Positions 9,640 to 16,715 of a DNA stretch of 64,000 bases are shown here, in pieces (within the stretch, counting starts at the first letter, position 1; each line of letters starts with the position of its first letter). Below the pieces are notes generated by a model that searched no databases, was not told where the DNA came from, and worked only from the letters and a program-made list of their open reading frames with translations. The stretch lies in contig OY969889.1 of the NCBI GenBank assembly GCA_963704335.1, positions 310,001-374,000 of the forward strand, given 5' to 3'. This DNA is from PALSA-612 sp963704335 (GTDB taxonomy: Bacteria; Actinomycetota; Thermoleophilia; Gaiellales; Gaiellaceae). The translations under genes and the position numbers were made by a program.

Positions 9640-10875
9640 CTACTTTTCCGTGTTCGATGCCTCCTTCCCCGTGGCACCGTCCTGCCACGACTCATAGACC
9701 CGTACCGAGTCGGACGTCCAGGAGAACCACGTCTCCTGACCTGGTTCAAGGCCGAGTTCATCGACAAGCCGCCGCTCTCTCCGAGCAGTCATCTCGAGGC
9801 CACTCGACGTCGACGCGACAATCTTGACCTGACCGCCGAGGGTCAGTATCTCCCGTACGCGTACTCGTAGGCAATTGTGAGCGTCACGACTTGGCTCCTG
9901 AGAAATCTCGACGTGTTCTGGCCGAATCACGGCTGTCACGTCCAGCCCAACCCTGGCGCCGGCGAGGGAGTCGGTGCTCAGAAGCTGTGCGACATCCGAC
10001 TCGAGCTCGAGCAAGGGGCCGACGCTCTGTACTTTCGCAGCCACCAGATTGCTCGAACCTACGAACGTCGCGACCCAGAAGTTCGCAGGCCTGTCGTAGA
10101 CGTCACCTGGCTTCCCGATCTGTTCGATGCGGCCGCCTCTCATCACGACGAGCCGATCCGACATACCGAGCGCCTCGTCCTGATCGTGCGTTACGTAGAC
10201 GAATGTGATTCCCAGCTCGGCTTGAAGTTGCCGGAGCTCGACCTGCATATCCTCACGAAGCTTTCGATCAAGCGCACCTAACGGCTCGTCCAACAAGAGG
10301 ACGCTCGGCCGGTTGACGACCGCACGTGCCAGCGCCACACGCTGCTGCATCCCTCCAGAGAGCTCGGCTGGTCGCATACGTGCCACAGACTCGAGTCGAA
10401 CCATTTCCAGAGCCTCCTGAACACGACGACGACGTTCGACTCGCGGAACACGCTTCGTTCTCAACCCATACTCCACGTTCCGTTCGACGGTCATGTGCGG
10501 GAACAACGCGTAGCTCTGAAACACCGTGTTCACGTCACGCCGATTTGGAGGAAGCTCGGTGACGTCTCTCCCCCGGATGAGCACTCGTCCGGCGTCCGGG
10601 CGCAGGAAGCCACCCATGATGCGAATCGTGGTCGTCTTTCCGCTACCGCTCGGGCCCAGGATCGCCAAGAACTCTCCCTGATGGACAGCGAGCGTTACGT
10701 CATCGAGCGCGCGGACCGATCGATAAGCCTTCGTGACCCGGTCGACGACGACATGGCGCTCCTCTGTCGCATGCTCAGCCCCGGTGGTGTCTGTCATCCC
10801 TGGAGCGTGGTCAAGCTCCGCCATCGTGTTGAGACCAGTCATCTGCCGACTGTTGACATTTCGTGCCGCGAGCAT
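9640..10875 (-). CDS. ABC transporter ATP-binding protein, PotA-like
   Basis: An ATPase of about 411 residues. It has Walker A GPSGSGKTT, signature LSGGMQQR, Walker B VLLLDEP and the H-loop YVTHDQDEA, followed by a C-terminal TOBE/regulatory region (about the last 120 residues), as in PotA. It is the first gene of the minus-strand importer operon and is divergent from the GntR regulator gene. The start is uncertain: the ATG at 10875 has GGAAGG just upstream, but internal ATGs (for example at 10797, beginning MTDTTG) fit the usual family length better. Only 57 bp separate it from the GntR start, so promoter and operator must lie in that gap. Confidence 0.85.
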   Translation of the reverse strand: MLAARNVNSRQMTGLNTMAELDHAPGMTDTTGAEHATEERHVVVDRVTKAYRSVRALDDVTLAVHQGEFLAILGPSGSGKTTTIRIMGGFLRPDAGRVLIRGRDVTELPPNRRDVNTVFQSYALFPHMTVERNVEYGLRTKRVPRVERRRRVQEALEMVRLESVARMRPAELSGGMQQRVALARAVVNRPSVLLLDEPLGALDRKLREDMQVELRQLQAELGITFVYVTHDQDEALGMSDRLVVMRGGRIEQIGKPGDVYDRPANFWVATFVGSSNLVAAKVQSVGPLLELESDVAQLLSTDSLAGARVGLDVTAVIRPEHVEISQEPSRDAHNCLRVRVREILTLGGQVKIVASTSSGLEMTARRERRLVDELGLEPGQETWFSWTSDSVRVYESWQDGATGKEASNTEK

Positions 10876-10932
10876 AAACCTTCCACCGCGCGAGTCAAGC
10901 GCCACACCAGGAGCTTGAAGGAGAGAGCAACA

Positions 10933-11611
10933 TTGGCCGAAGGCACTACTTTCGAGACGCGGACGCTGGCAGAACGGTCTTATGACTATCTGCGGAGCGA
11001 AATCCTCAGCAACCGGCTCACCCCTGGCGTAGTCCTGAGCGAGGTGGCGTTGGCGGCCCGGCTTGGTGTGAGCCGGGGCCCCGTACGCGAGGCGATTCGT
11101 CAGCTAGCCGCACAAGGGCTAGTGCAGAAGCGCTCTCGGCGCAGCGCCGTAGTAAGCGCGCTAACCCGCGACGAGTTCCTCGAGGCCTATCAAGTGCGGG
11201 AGTCTCTCGAGGTTCTCGCGGCAAGACTGGCGGTGAAGTCGAATAGAGGAGGCTGAGCTCACCAACCTCGACCAGCTCACGCACGCGATGGCGCGCGCTG
11301 CCGAAGATGACGACGTGTCGGCATTCTTCGAAGCCAACACGCGATTTCATCTCGTGCTTGTCGAAAGCTCGCGGAACCGGAGGCTCATAGCGATGTACCG
11401 AACGCTGGCTGACGAGTTGGAGCGCTACCAACTGCCGTCATTGATGCTGCGCGGTTCGCTTCGACGGTCCATTGCTGAGCATCGCGCCATGGTGCGCGCG
11501 ATGAGGAGTCGGGATGCTGAACTCGCAGCGAAGCTCATCAGCGAGCACATCCGGGTCCCTCAACGAAGTCTCGCCGCACGTGACGAGACGGACGTTCTCC
11601 CCGGCGTGTGA
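10933..11611 (+). CDS. GntR/FadR-family (FCD) transcriptional regulator, frameshifted
   Basis: The first frame gives a winged helix (residues about 8-75: LAERSYDYLRSEIL, SRGPVREAIRQLAAQG) and the first helix of the FCD ligand domain (YQVRESLEVLAARLAV). It then stops at TGA 11254-11256. The next frame continues without a break as IEEAELTNLDQLTHAM and the rest of the FCD domain. Removing one A from the AA at 11241-11242 joins them into a protein of about 225 residues. The start is a TTG with GGAGAG upstream. As it is divergent from the importer operon it is the likely regulator of that operon, with an acidic or amine metabolite as effector (inference). Confidence 0.82.
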
Positions 11612-11690
11612 GGGCTCACCTCCCACCCGTTTCGAGTCCAGTGCGAGCCCGGATGAGTCCAGAGACCGAGCGTTCTCAGGATGCGCGCCC

Positions 11691-12689
11691 TTACCTGTAA
11701 AGGACGAGGCTTGCGCCCGCGGTCTGGTGCCGGGCCAGCACGCCGATCGCGAGCGAGCCAACGATGCCGAAGACAGTGACGACGAGCGCGCTCATTACGA
11801 GCAGGAGTCCGGAGGCAAGTGAGAAGTTGATGGCGATGTCCTTGCCGACGCCGAGCGCGAGCAAGATGGCGGCCGACGCGCCGGCATTGACGACCGCCCC
11901 GCCCGAGGTGATCGGGATCACGGCGGCAGCGGCACCGAGGCAGATCAGCGACAACGCGATCGTCGGCGAGAACGAGAGCCCGAGCGCTGCCAGCAGCGCG
12001 GCGCTGCCGAAGGCGCGCGACGACCAGCAGGCGAAGAGGTAGAACCAGGCGACGATGGCGCTGCGCCGTCCGTGCGGCGTGGCGTGGCGCGCGACCTGCT
12101 CGGTGACCGTGCGCAGGTGGCGGCTGCGACGCAGGAGCGGCAGCCGCAGCAGGCGCACGCCGACGACGAGCAGCGTGCAACAGCAGACGCCGAACGCGAC
12201 GACGATCAGTAGCGGCCCGCGCAGGGCAGATTCACTGGTCGCAGTCGCAGAGATCGCGAGTGGCAACATCGCGATCGCGTCGATCATCCCCAGGGAGATG
12301 ATCGACAGGACGATCGCCTCGAGCCCGATGCGGATGCCGCCGAGCTTGCGCAGGACCCCGACCTTGACCAGGTAGTCCAGCCGGAAGGGGAGTACGGCGC
12401 CGCTCGCAGCGGCTGCGCCGACCGAGGCAAGGCAGCGGGCCTGGTCAGGGCACTGCCCGGGCGGAAACAGCCGGCGCCAACCCCGCGCGCGGAAGACGAA
12501 ACTGGCCATATACGCGACCCCCGCCGCCGCGGCAAACAGCGGCCGAACGTCCGCGAGCGGCCAACTCGAGTCGGTCAGCCTGCGTGCGACGAGGACAGAA
12601 GCCGCGATGGCCAGAACGGCAAAAGCGACGCCGGTCACCAACCGCCGAGGCTTCCCTGCCGCGGCACCGCGGAAGAGGTCGCCGATCAC
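11691..12689 (-). CDS. UPF0104/lysylphosphatidylglycerol-synthase-type membrane protein
   Basis: A 332-residue polytopic membrane protein with about eight hydrophobic segments. It has the pattern of the AglD/MprF-type transmembrane domain (FRARGWRRLFPP near residue 70, a GAVLPFRLDYLVKVGVL segment, and PITSGGAVVNAG near the C-terminus). Members are flippase-like or unassigned; no catalytic synthase domain is attached. The GTG start at 12689 is preceded by GTAGGAG and overlaps the stop of the XRE regulator gene as GTGA, so the two are co-translated. A role in membrane lipid or polymer transfer is only a family-level guess. Confidence 0.75.
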   Translation of the reverse strand: MIGDLFRGAAAGKPRRLVTGVAFAVLAIAASVLVARRLTDSSWPLADVRPLFAAAAGVAYMASFVFRARGWRRLFPPGQCPDQARCLASVGAAAASGAVLPFRLDYLVKVGVLRKLGGIRIGLEAIVLSIISLGMIDAIAMLPLAISATATSESALRGPLLIVVAFGVCCCTLLVVGVRLLRLPLLRRSRHLRTVTEQVARHATPHGRRSAIVAWFYLFACWSSRAFGSAALLAALGLSFSPTIALSLICLGAAAAVIPITSGGAVVNAGASAAILLALGVGKDIAINFSLASGLLLVMSALVVTVFGIVGSLAIGVLARHQTAGASLVLYR

Positions 12690-13537
12690 GCTCCTACAGA
12701 GGCCCCCTCCCCTGCGGACAGGTTGCGGACGACTTCGAATGCCTCCTCCGGGGTCTGGACAGACCCGAGGATCGCTCTCTCGGCCCGGAGCAGCGAGAGA
12801 GCCAGCTGCTCCTGGGAGAACTCGAGCACTTTCTTGCGTCGCTCGTGCCCAAGCTGGCGCCACGCCCCGAGCAACTGACGAAGCTCCGGATCGTCAGGCG
12901 TGATCTGGCCCGAGTACTGCCGCCAGGCCTCGAGCACTTCGCCGTCAGCGGTCGTGTCCAGGAAGAGGCGTCCGGCGAGGGCGCAGTTCTCCTCGCTGGG
13001 AGCATCCTCGAGCTGCTCGAGCTGCCGGCGCTTATCAGCGACCTCGACAGCGCGCCGTTGAGCAAGCGTCGCAATTTCGCGCAACCGCTTGCGAGCCTCG
13101 CGCGGCGGCTCGGCTGACACCCGTTCGCGGGTCGCTTCGAGATCCTGCTGAATCTCTGTAAGCGCCCGCTCGGCATCGGCCAGCTCGTCTCGGAGCAGAC
13201 GCTCGCGCTCGCTCTCGGCGTCGAGCCGCGAAAGGGCAGGGGTGTGCTCGGCTCTGCTCGGCTCGGGCAGCACCTCGATCGCCTGTCGCAGGAGCAGCTG
13301 TGCTCTCGCCCCCCGGATATGCCCCGTGAACACAAGGAGCAGCTGCGCATCCCGACCGAGGGCCTTCGCGAGTCTCACGAGCGTCTCAGCAACGGGTCGT
13401 TCGACCTCGCCCGCCTCGATCCGGCTGATCTGCGCAGCCGAGAGGCCGCTCCGCCGTGCCAGTTCCCGCATCGATAGACGCGCGCGCACACGCGCCTCTC
13501 TGATCACCTCGGCCAGCGTCTGTACGTGTTCGTGCAT
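12686..13537 (-). CDS. XRE-family regulator with coiled-coil extension
   Basis: A 283-residue protein: a Cro/C1-type helix-turn-helix at residues about 6-64 (LSMRELARRSGLSAAQISRIEAG), then a charged helical part (about 100-190, many E/R/A heptads, probably coiled coil) and a C-terminal helical segment. I do not recognise a ligand domain. It is followed by, and overlaps, the UPF0104 membrane protein gene. Its promoter (TTGCCC, 17 bp, TAGACT) lies back to back with the promoter of the SnoaL-like gene inside the conserved module, so autoregulation and control of the divergent gene are plausible. A decayed copy of part of this gene lies near 19.8 kb. Confidence 0.8.
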   Translation of the reverse strand: MHEHVQTLAEVIREARVRARLSMRELARRSGLSAAQISRIEAGEVERPVAETLVRLAKALGRDAQLLLVFTGHIRGARAQLLLRQAIEVLPEPSRAEHTPALSRLDAESERERLLRDELADAERALTEIQQDLEATRERVSAEPPREARKRLREIATLAQRRAVEVADKRRQLEQLEDAPSEENCALAGRLFLDTTADGEVLEAWRQYSGQITPDDPELRQLLGAWRQLGHERRKKVLEFSQEQLALSLLRAERAILGSVQTPEEAFEVVRNLSAGEGASVGA

Positions 13538-13548
13538 CGCGCTTCCCG

Positions 13549-13577
13549 AGTCTACCCGCCTATGTAACGTTGGGCAA
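13549..13577 (-). promoter_or_regulatory. Promoter of the XRE regulator gene
   Basis: Read on the minus strand: -35 TTGCCC (13577-13572), a 17-bp spacer, and -10 TAGACT (13554-13549), with the ATG 11 nt beyond. It overlaps the left half of the GTAACG/CGTTAC inverted repeat that also covers the -35 of the opposite promoter, so a dimeric repressor bound there would block both. Confidence 0.65.
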
Positions 13578-13667
13578 ATAGAGGCGTTACCTGAAGCAAC
13601 GATACCGTGCTATAGTCGGTCGGCGCGTAGGCCAGCGCGGAAGCCGCCGAGGCTCACTGCTCTTCCT
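13563..13667 (+). promoter_or_regulatory. Promoter-leader module, copy 1 (upstream of SnoaL-like gene)
   Basis: A 105-bp block closely repeated at 16133-16237. In order it holds: the inverted repeat GTAACG-N15-CGTTAC (13564-13590); -35 TTACCT (13587-13592); an 18-bp spacer; -10 TATAGT (13611-13616); and a leader hairpin in which GCGG and CCGC pair around AAG (about 13635-13646), closed by GCC/GGC; then GCTCTTCCT. The hairpin differs from copy 2 in sequence but keeps pairing. The operator half-site overlaps the -35, as in a repressed promoter. The downstream gene starts 48 bp after the module. Confidence 0.75.
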
Positions 13668-13714
13668 ATGTGAGTGCTGCCCCGGTCGGCCTCCCCATCG
13701 AAGAGAGGACAGCA

Positions 13715-14167
13715 ATGACCGCAGTAGCCACCGAAGCATTGACCGCAGAAGAGATGATCACGATCGCTCGTGAGCAGGTGGATTCCTTCAACACCGGCGA
13801 TTGGGAGCGGCTGCAGACACGGCTCACCGCCGATTCCCGCTACCACGAGCTTGGTACCCAGCGCAAGGTCGAGAGCCCGGAGCAGATCGTCGAGCTCTTC
13901 AAGGGCTGGAAGACCGCATTCCCGGATTCCGCCGGCACGGTGACGAGCGCCGTCGGCAGCCGCAACGCGGCGGTGCTGGAAGTGACCTGGAAGGGCACGC
14001 ACACCGGCCCGCTCGAGACGGCCGAAGGGACGATCCCGGCGTCGGGCAAGCGACAGGAGACGCCCGCAGCCTTCGTTTTCACTTTCGAGGGTGGCAGGAT
14101 CAAGGAGAGTCGGCACTACTTCGACTCGATGACTCTGCTCAAGCAGATAGGCGTCCAGCCCAAGTAA
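13715..14167 (+). CDS. SnoaL-like (NTF2-fold) protein
   Basis: A 150-residue protein of the SnoaL/ester-cyclase-like NTF2 fold: an N-terminal helix (ITIAREQVDSFNTGDWERL), the HELGTQRKVESPEQIVELFKGW segment, and strands ending in GGRIKESRHYFDSMTLLKQIG. These folds are used as small enzymes or binding proteins for hydrophobic ligands; no specific reaction can be assigned. The ATG at 13715 is chosen because GAAGAGAGG lies 7 nt upstream; an in-frame GTG at 13670 would add 15 residues. It is driven by copy 1 of the promoter-leader module and ends at a strong hairpin, so it is probably a single-gene transcript. Confidence 0.8.
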   Translation: MTAVATEALTAEEMITIAREQVDSFNTGDWERLQTRLTADSRYHELGTQRKVESPEQIVELFKGWKTAFPDSAGTVTSAVGSRNAAVLEVTWKGTHTGPLETAEGTIPASGKRQETPAAFVFTFEGGRIKESRHYFDSMTLLKQIGVQPK

Positions 14168-14186
14168 CCACCAGAGCGAGAACATC

Positions 14187-14220
14187 GGAGAGGGCGGCCG
14201 TCCAAGGGGCCGCCCTCTCC
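14187..14220 (+). terminator. Hairpin terminator after the SnoaL-like gene
   Basis: GGAGAGGGCGGCC pairs with GGCCGCCCTCTCC, a perfect 13-bp stem with an 8-nt loop, 19 bp after the stop codon. There is no T-run, as is common for terminators in GC-rich actinobacteria. Confidence 0.75.
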
Positions 14221-14248
14221 AGTGTCCAGCCGGTGAGCGAGGAGAAGA

Positions 14249-14503
14249 ATGTCCACTGAGTTCGAGACCATGACGGAGGCGCAAGTCCAGGCCCTGACTG
14301 CAAGGGAAGGAGCCGTGCAGCGAGGCAAACCGCGGTACGCCGACCGCAGCTGGACACAGGTGTACGACGAGATGATCGATGGTGACGCTCTAACCGTCGG
14401 GGACCTTCCTCGCGCTCGCATCCGGGCGTTGCGCGCCGCGACGAAAGCGCAGGCGGCCAGCCTGAAGGCCGTCAGGCATGGTTCGCCGGCTGGCTCAGCC
14501 TAG
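14249..14503 (+). CDS. Small hypothetical protein, 84 aa
   Basis: An 84-residue charged protein without transmembrane segment or recognisable motif. The first half is acidic (TEFETMTEAQVQALTAREGA), the second alanine/arginine-rich and probably helical. A GCGAGGAGAAGA purine stretch before the ATG makes translation likely, and the frame is longer than chance alternatives nearby. It follows the terminator of the SnoaL-like gene by 28 bp and shares its strand, so it may be read by leakage or from its own promoter. I do not recognise a family. Confidence 0.55.
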   Translation: MSTEFETMTEAQVQALTAREGAVQRGKPRYADRSWTQVYDEMIDGDALTVGDLPRARIRALRAATKAQAASLKAVRHGSPAGSA

Positions 14504-14555
14504 CCAGATAGAACCTTTTGCGAGGCAAGCGGACCGCGCATTGCCTCAGGTGTCG

Positions 14556-15437
14556 TTAGTCCTCTACAACGATCCAGTCGGCGATCCAGCTCAGGAGCTC
14601 GAGCGGACGTTCCCCATCTCTGCGCAGACCGTGGTCGACTCCATGGATCGTGACGAGCTGCGTCTTCCGGTTTCCGGAATCGACAAGGACTCGCTCGAAC
14701 GCCGCTGCGCTCGAACGGGCATCCACAAGCGCATCGGCGGAGCCCCAGATCGCTAGCAGCGGACAGCGCAGACGAGCCAGAAATGGCAGCGGGTCGTAGT
14801 CCCAGATCAGGCGTCCGTACGCGATCAGGTTCGGGTCCCCGAACACGAAATAGCGTGACCACGGCTCGTCGCGATGCGACGCGAAGGCACCGATCAAGGC
14901 ACGGTCGTCCGCTCCGCTTCCGAACAACGCGTCACATTCGTCCCATACCCGTAGCGCAGCGTCGACCACATCCTGGGCGAAGCCGTCGCGCGCAAGCTCG
15001 TGTTCGATCCGAAATCGATCCTGCTCGCGTGGGCCTGTCGCTGATCCGGAGAGAGCGACGACGAACGCAACATCCTCGGACGCCGACGCGGCGTGCGGCC
15101 CGATCCATGCGCCCTGGCTCATGCCGAGGACACCAGTCGGAACGCCCTCGGCAAGGACGTCGCTAGCGAGGAACCGATGCGCGGCGAGCGCCTCACTCGC
15201 GCGGTCGGCGAACGACTGCCGCGTCCAATCTCCTTCCGAGCCGCCGACGCCGGGCTTGTCGTACGACAGGGAGGCCACCCCATGCTCGCCGAACACGTCG
15301 GCCCACTGCGACCAATGTCCGGAGTCGGCGGGGCCGGAGCCGTGCAGGAACACGAGGGCCGCACGGACCTCGCCGTCGGGCGGCAACACGACCGCTCCGG
15401 ACAGCGTTGCGCCGGCGTGCTGGAAGGTGACGTTCAT
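14556..15437 (-). CDS. Alpha/beta hydrolase (esterase or dienelactone-hydrolase-like)
   Basis: A 293-residue alpha/beta-hydrolase. The oxyanion-hole segment is HGSGPADSGHW (near residue 34), the nucleophile serine sits in GMSQGAW (about 103-109), an acid residue is offered by IWGSADALVD, and the catalytic histidine by GVDHGLRRDG near the end. No signal peptide is seen, so it is likely cytoplasmic. The ATG overlaps the stop of the TetR gene (ATGA), so regulator and hydrolase form one unit, a common arrangement in which the regulator senses the hydrolase substrate or a related xenobiotic (inference). Confidence 0.85.
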   Translation of the reverse strand: MNVTFQHAGATLSGAVVLPPDGEVRAALVFLHGSGPADSGHWSQWADVFGEHGVASLSYDKPGVGGSEGDWTRQSFADRASEALAAHRFLASDVLAEGVPTGVLGMSQGAWIGPHAASASEDVAFVVALSGSATGPREQDRFRIEHELARDGFAQDVVDAALRVWDECDALFGSGADDRALIGAFASHRDEPWSRYFVFGDPNLIAYGRLIWDYDPLPFLARLRCPLLAIWGSADALVDARSSAAAFERVLVDSGNRKTQLVTIHGVDHGLRRDGERPLELLSWIADWIVVED

Positions 15438-16036
15438 GCCTGGGGCGCCAGGAGATCAAACGCGTCTCGGACGAGATCGGCGAGATCCGGACGTCCTGCC
15501 TCTGCGCGCCAGATCGCGATGGAGGCGCTCAGGGCGCCAACGGACAGCGCCGCGAGTAGACGTGCGCGCCGCCGCGCAGCGATCGAGCGCCCGAGCCGCT
15601 TGCAGAGCTCGTTCGCGATCGCGTCCTCCCATTCGCCCTGTTTCTCGCGTTCCCGTGCGCGAACCGCCGGGGTGGTTTCGATCAGCCTGGCGCCGGCGAG
15701 CGCATCCGCCGCTCGCTCCCGATATCCCTCGACGAGCGTCAGGACACTCCCGCGAACCGCATCGAGCGGCGGTTCCGAGCGAGGCCGCGCCGCGAGACAC
15801 GTCGCAACGTCGTCGCCGACCTCGTCGAGCCAGCCCAGAAGGACGTCTTCCTTGTGATCGAAGTACCGAAAGAACGTCCGCCGGGAGACATCGGCCGCGC
15901 CAGCGATGTCATCGACCGTGGTCCCCGTGAAACCCCGCTCAGCGAACAGACGCAGTGCCTCGCGGACGATCGTCTGGCGGAGCCTCGTCTTCTTACGTTG
16001 ACGGAGATTCTCTACGACGACGGCAGGCACGGGCAC
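15434..16036 (-). CDS. TetR-family transcriptional regulator
   Basis: A 200-residue regulator with an N-terminal TetR helix-turn-helix at about residues 12-60 (IVREALRLFAERGFTGTTVDDIAGAADVSRRTFFRYFDHKEDV, read in segments) and a helical ligand domain. The start is taken at the GTG at 16036 (VPVPAVVV); a second GTG two codons on is possible. Longer upstream frames run through the operator and are unlikely. A perfect 15-bp palindrome lies 13 bp upstream, the probable operator for autoregulation. The stop overlaps the hydrolase start. Confidence 0.85.
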   Translation of the reverse strand: MPVPAVVVENLRQRKKTRLRQTIVREALRLFAERGFTGTTVDDIAGAADVSRRTFFRYFDHKEDVLLGWLDEVGDDVATCLAARPRSEPPLDAVRGSVLTLVEGYRERAADALAGARLIETTPAVRAREREKQGEWEDAIANELCKRLGRSIAARRRARLLAALSVGALSASIAIWRAEAGRPDLADLVRDAFDLLAPQA

Positions 16037-16049
16037 ATCATGACATTTA

Positions 16050-16064
16050 TGACACTCAGTGTCA
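16050..16064. promoter_or_regulatory. Palindromic operator upstream of the TetR gene
   Basis: TGACACT-C-AGTGTCA is a perfect 15-bp palindrome. On the minus strand it lies just upstream of a -10-like TAAATG and of the GTG start, where a TetR dimer would repress its own operon. Confidence 0.7.
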
Positions 16065-16132
16065 AAAGCGTCTGAGTGCCACAAACATCTCCTGTGGGGG
16101 TCAGCCCCGCTCCCGCGTCTTGTCAGATTCTG

Positions 16133-16237
16133 TGTAACGTCTGGCAAATAGTGCTGTTACCTGAAGCAACGTATCGTGCTATACTCGCTAAGCGCGTAGG
16201 CCAAGCGCGGAAGCCCGCGAGGCTCTTTGCTCTTCCT
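16133..16237 (+). promoter_or_regulatory. Promoter-leader module, copy 2 (upstream of ABM-like gene)
   Basis: A near-copy of 13563-13667. It has the inverted repeat GTAACG-N15-TGTTAC (16134-16160), -35 TTACCT (16157-16162), a 17-bp spacer, -10 TATACT (16180-16185), and a leader hairpin CGCGG-AAGC-CCGCG closed by GCC/GGC, then GCTCTTCCT. Compared with copy 1, the -35, the leader stem and the TGAAGCAACG block are conserved while the loops and the segment between -10 and hairpin vary. The leftward promoter of copy 1 is not preserved here (TTGCCA remains, but no good -10). Confidence 0.75.
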
Positions 16238-16269
16238 CTCCGTCTCTCACACCTGGCTTGAGTGCGCTG

Positions 16270-16291
16270 GGAGCGTTCAGCCGAACGCTCC
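16270..16291 (+). promoter_or_regulatory. Leader hairpin before the ABM-like gene
   Basis: GGAGCGTTC and GAACGCTCC form a perfect 9-bp stem around the loop AGCC, in the transcribed leader of about 130 nt between the module-2 promoter and the ATG at 16323. It lacks a T-run. It may stabilise the message or act in attenuation; copy 1 has no counterpart. Confidence 0.5.
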
Positions 16292-16322
16292 GTCCCGCAG
16301 CATCTGAAGTGAGGAGCACCAC

Positions 16323-16637
16323 ATGTATGCCACAGTGAGACGCTACGAGGGAATCGACAAGGACCGCGTCGCCGAGGTCACCAAGAAGACCGGTGAGAGC
16401 CTCATGCCGCGCATGAGCAAGCTGCCGGGCTTCGGTGGCTACTTCTTGATCGAGGCCGGTGAAGGCGTGATGACGTCCATCAACCTGTTCGAGACGTCAG
16501 ACCAGGCCAACGAGTCGACGCGCGTCGCCGCCACGTGGATTCGCGAGGAGAAGCTCGAGACCGTGCTTCCGAACACGCCGAAGGTCACCGCCGGCGAAGT
16601 GGTCGTGCACGAGACGAACGGAGCGTTCAAGGCGTAA
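16323..16637 (+). CDS. Small ABM-superfamily-like protein
   Basis: A 104-residue protein beginning MYATVRRYEGI, with LPGFGGYFLIEAGEGVMTSINLFETSDQANES in the middle. The order of a beta strand, a helix with an invariant-looking PGF(G)GY turn, and strands leading to an F-E-(T/D) segment is that of dimeric alpha-beta-barrel proteins (antibiotic biosynthesis monooxygenase-like or stress-responsive barrels). Catalytic residues are not evident. A GTGAGGAGC ribosome binding site precedes the ATG. It is controlled by copy 2 of the promoter-leader module and ends at a UUCG hairpin, so it is monocistronic and probably co-regulated with the SnoaL-like gene at 13.7 kb. Confidence 0.75.
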   Translation: MYATVRRYEGIDKDRVAEVTKKTGESLMPRMSKLPGFGGYFLIEAGEGVMTSINLFETSDQANESTRVAATWIREEKLETVLPNTPKVTAGEVVVHETNGAFKA

Positions 16638-16662
16638 CAGCCTCCAGGCAGTTTCGTACAAC

Positions 16663-16690
16663 GAGAGGGCCCGCTTCGGCGGGCCCTCTC
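16663..16690. terminator. UUCG-loop terminator between convergent genes
   Basis: GAGAGGGCCCGC and GCGGGCCCTCTC form a perfect 12-bp stem closed by a TTCG tetraloop, 25 bp after the ABM-like stop and 26 bp before the convergent multicopper oxidase stop. It is suited to stop both transcripts. Confidence 0.8.
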
Positions 16691-16715
16691 TGTGTCTAGC
16701 GCCGGCCACGCTCAC

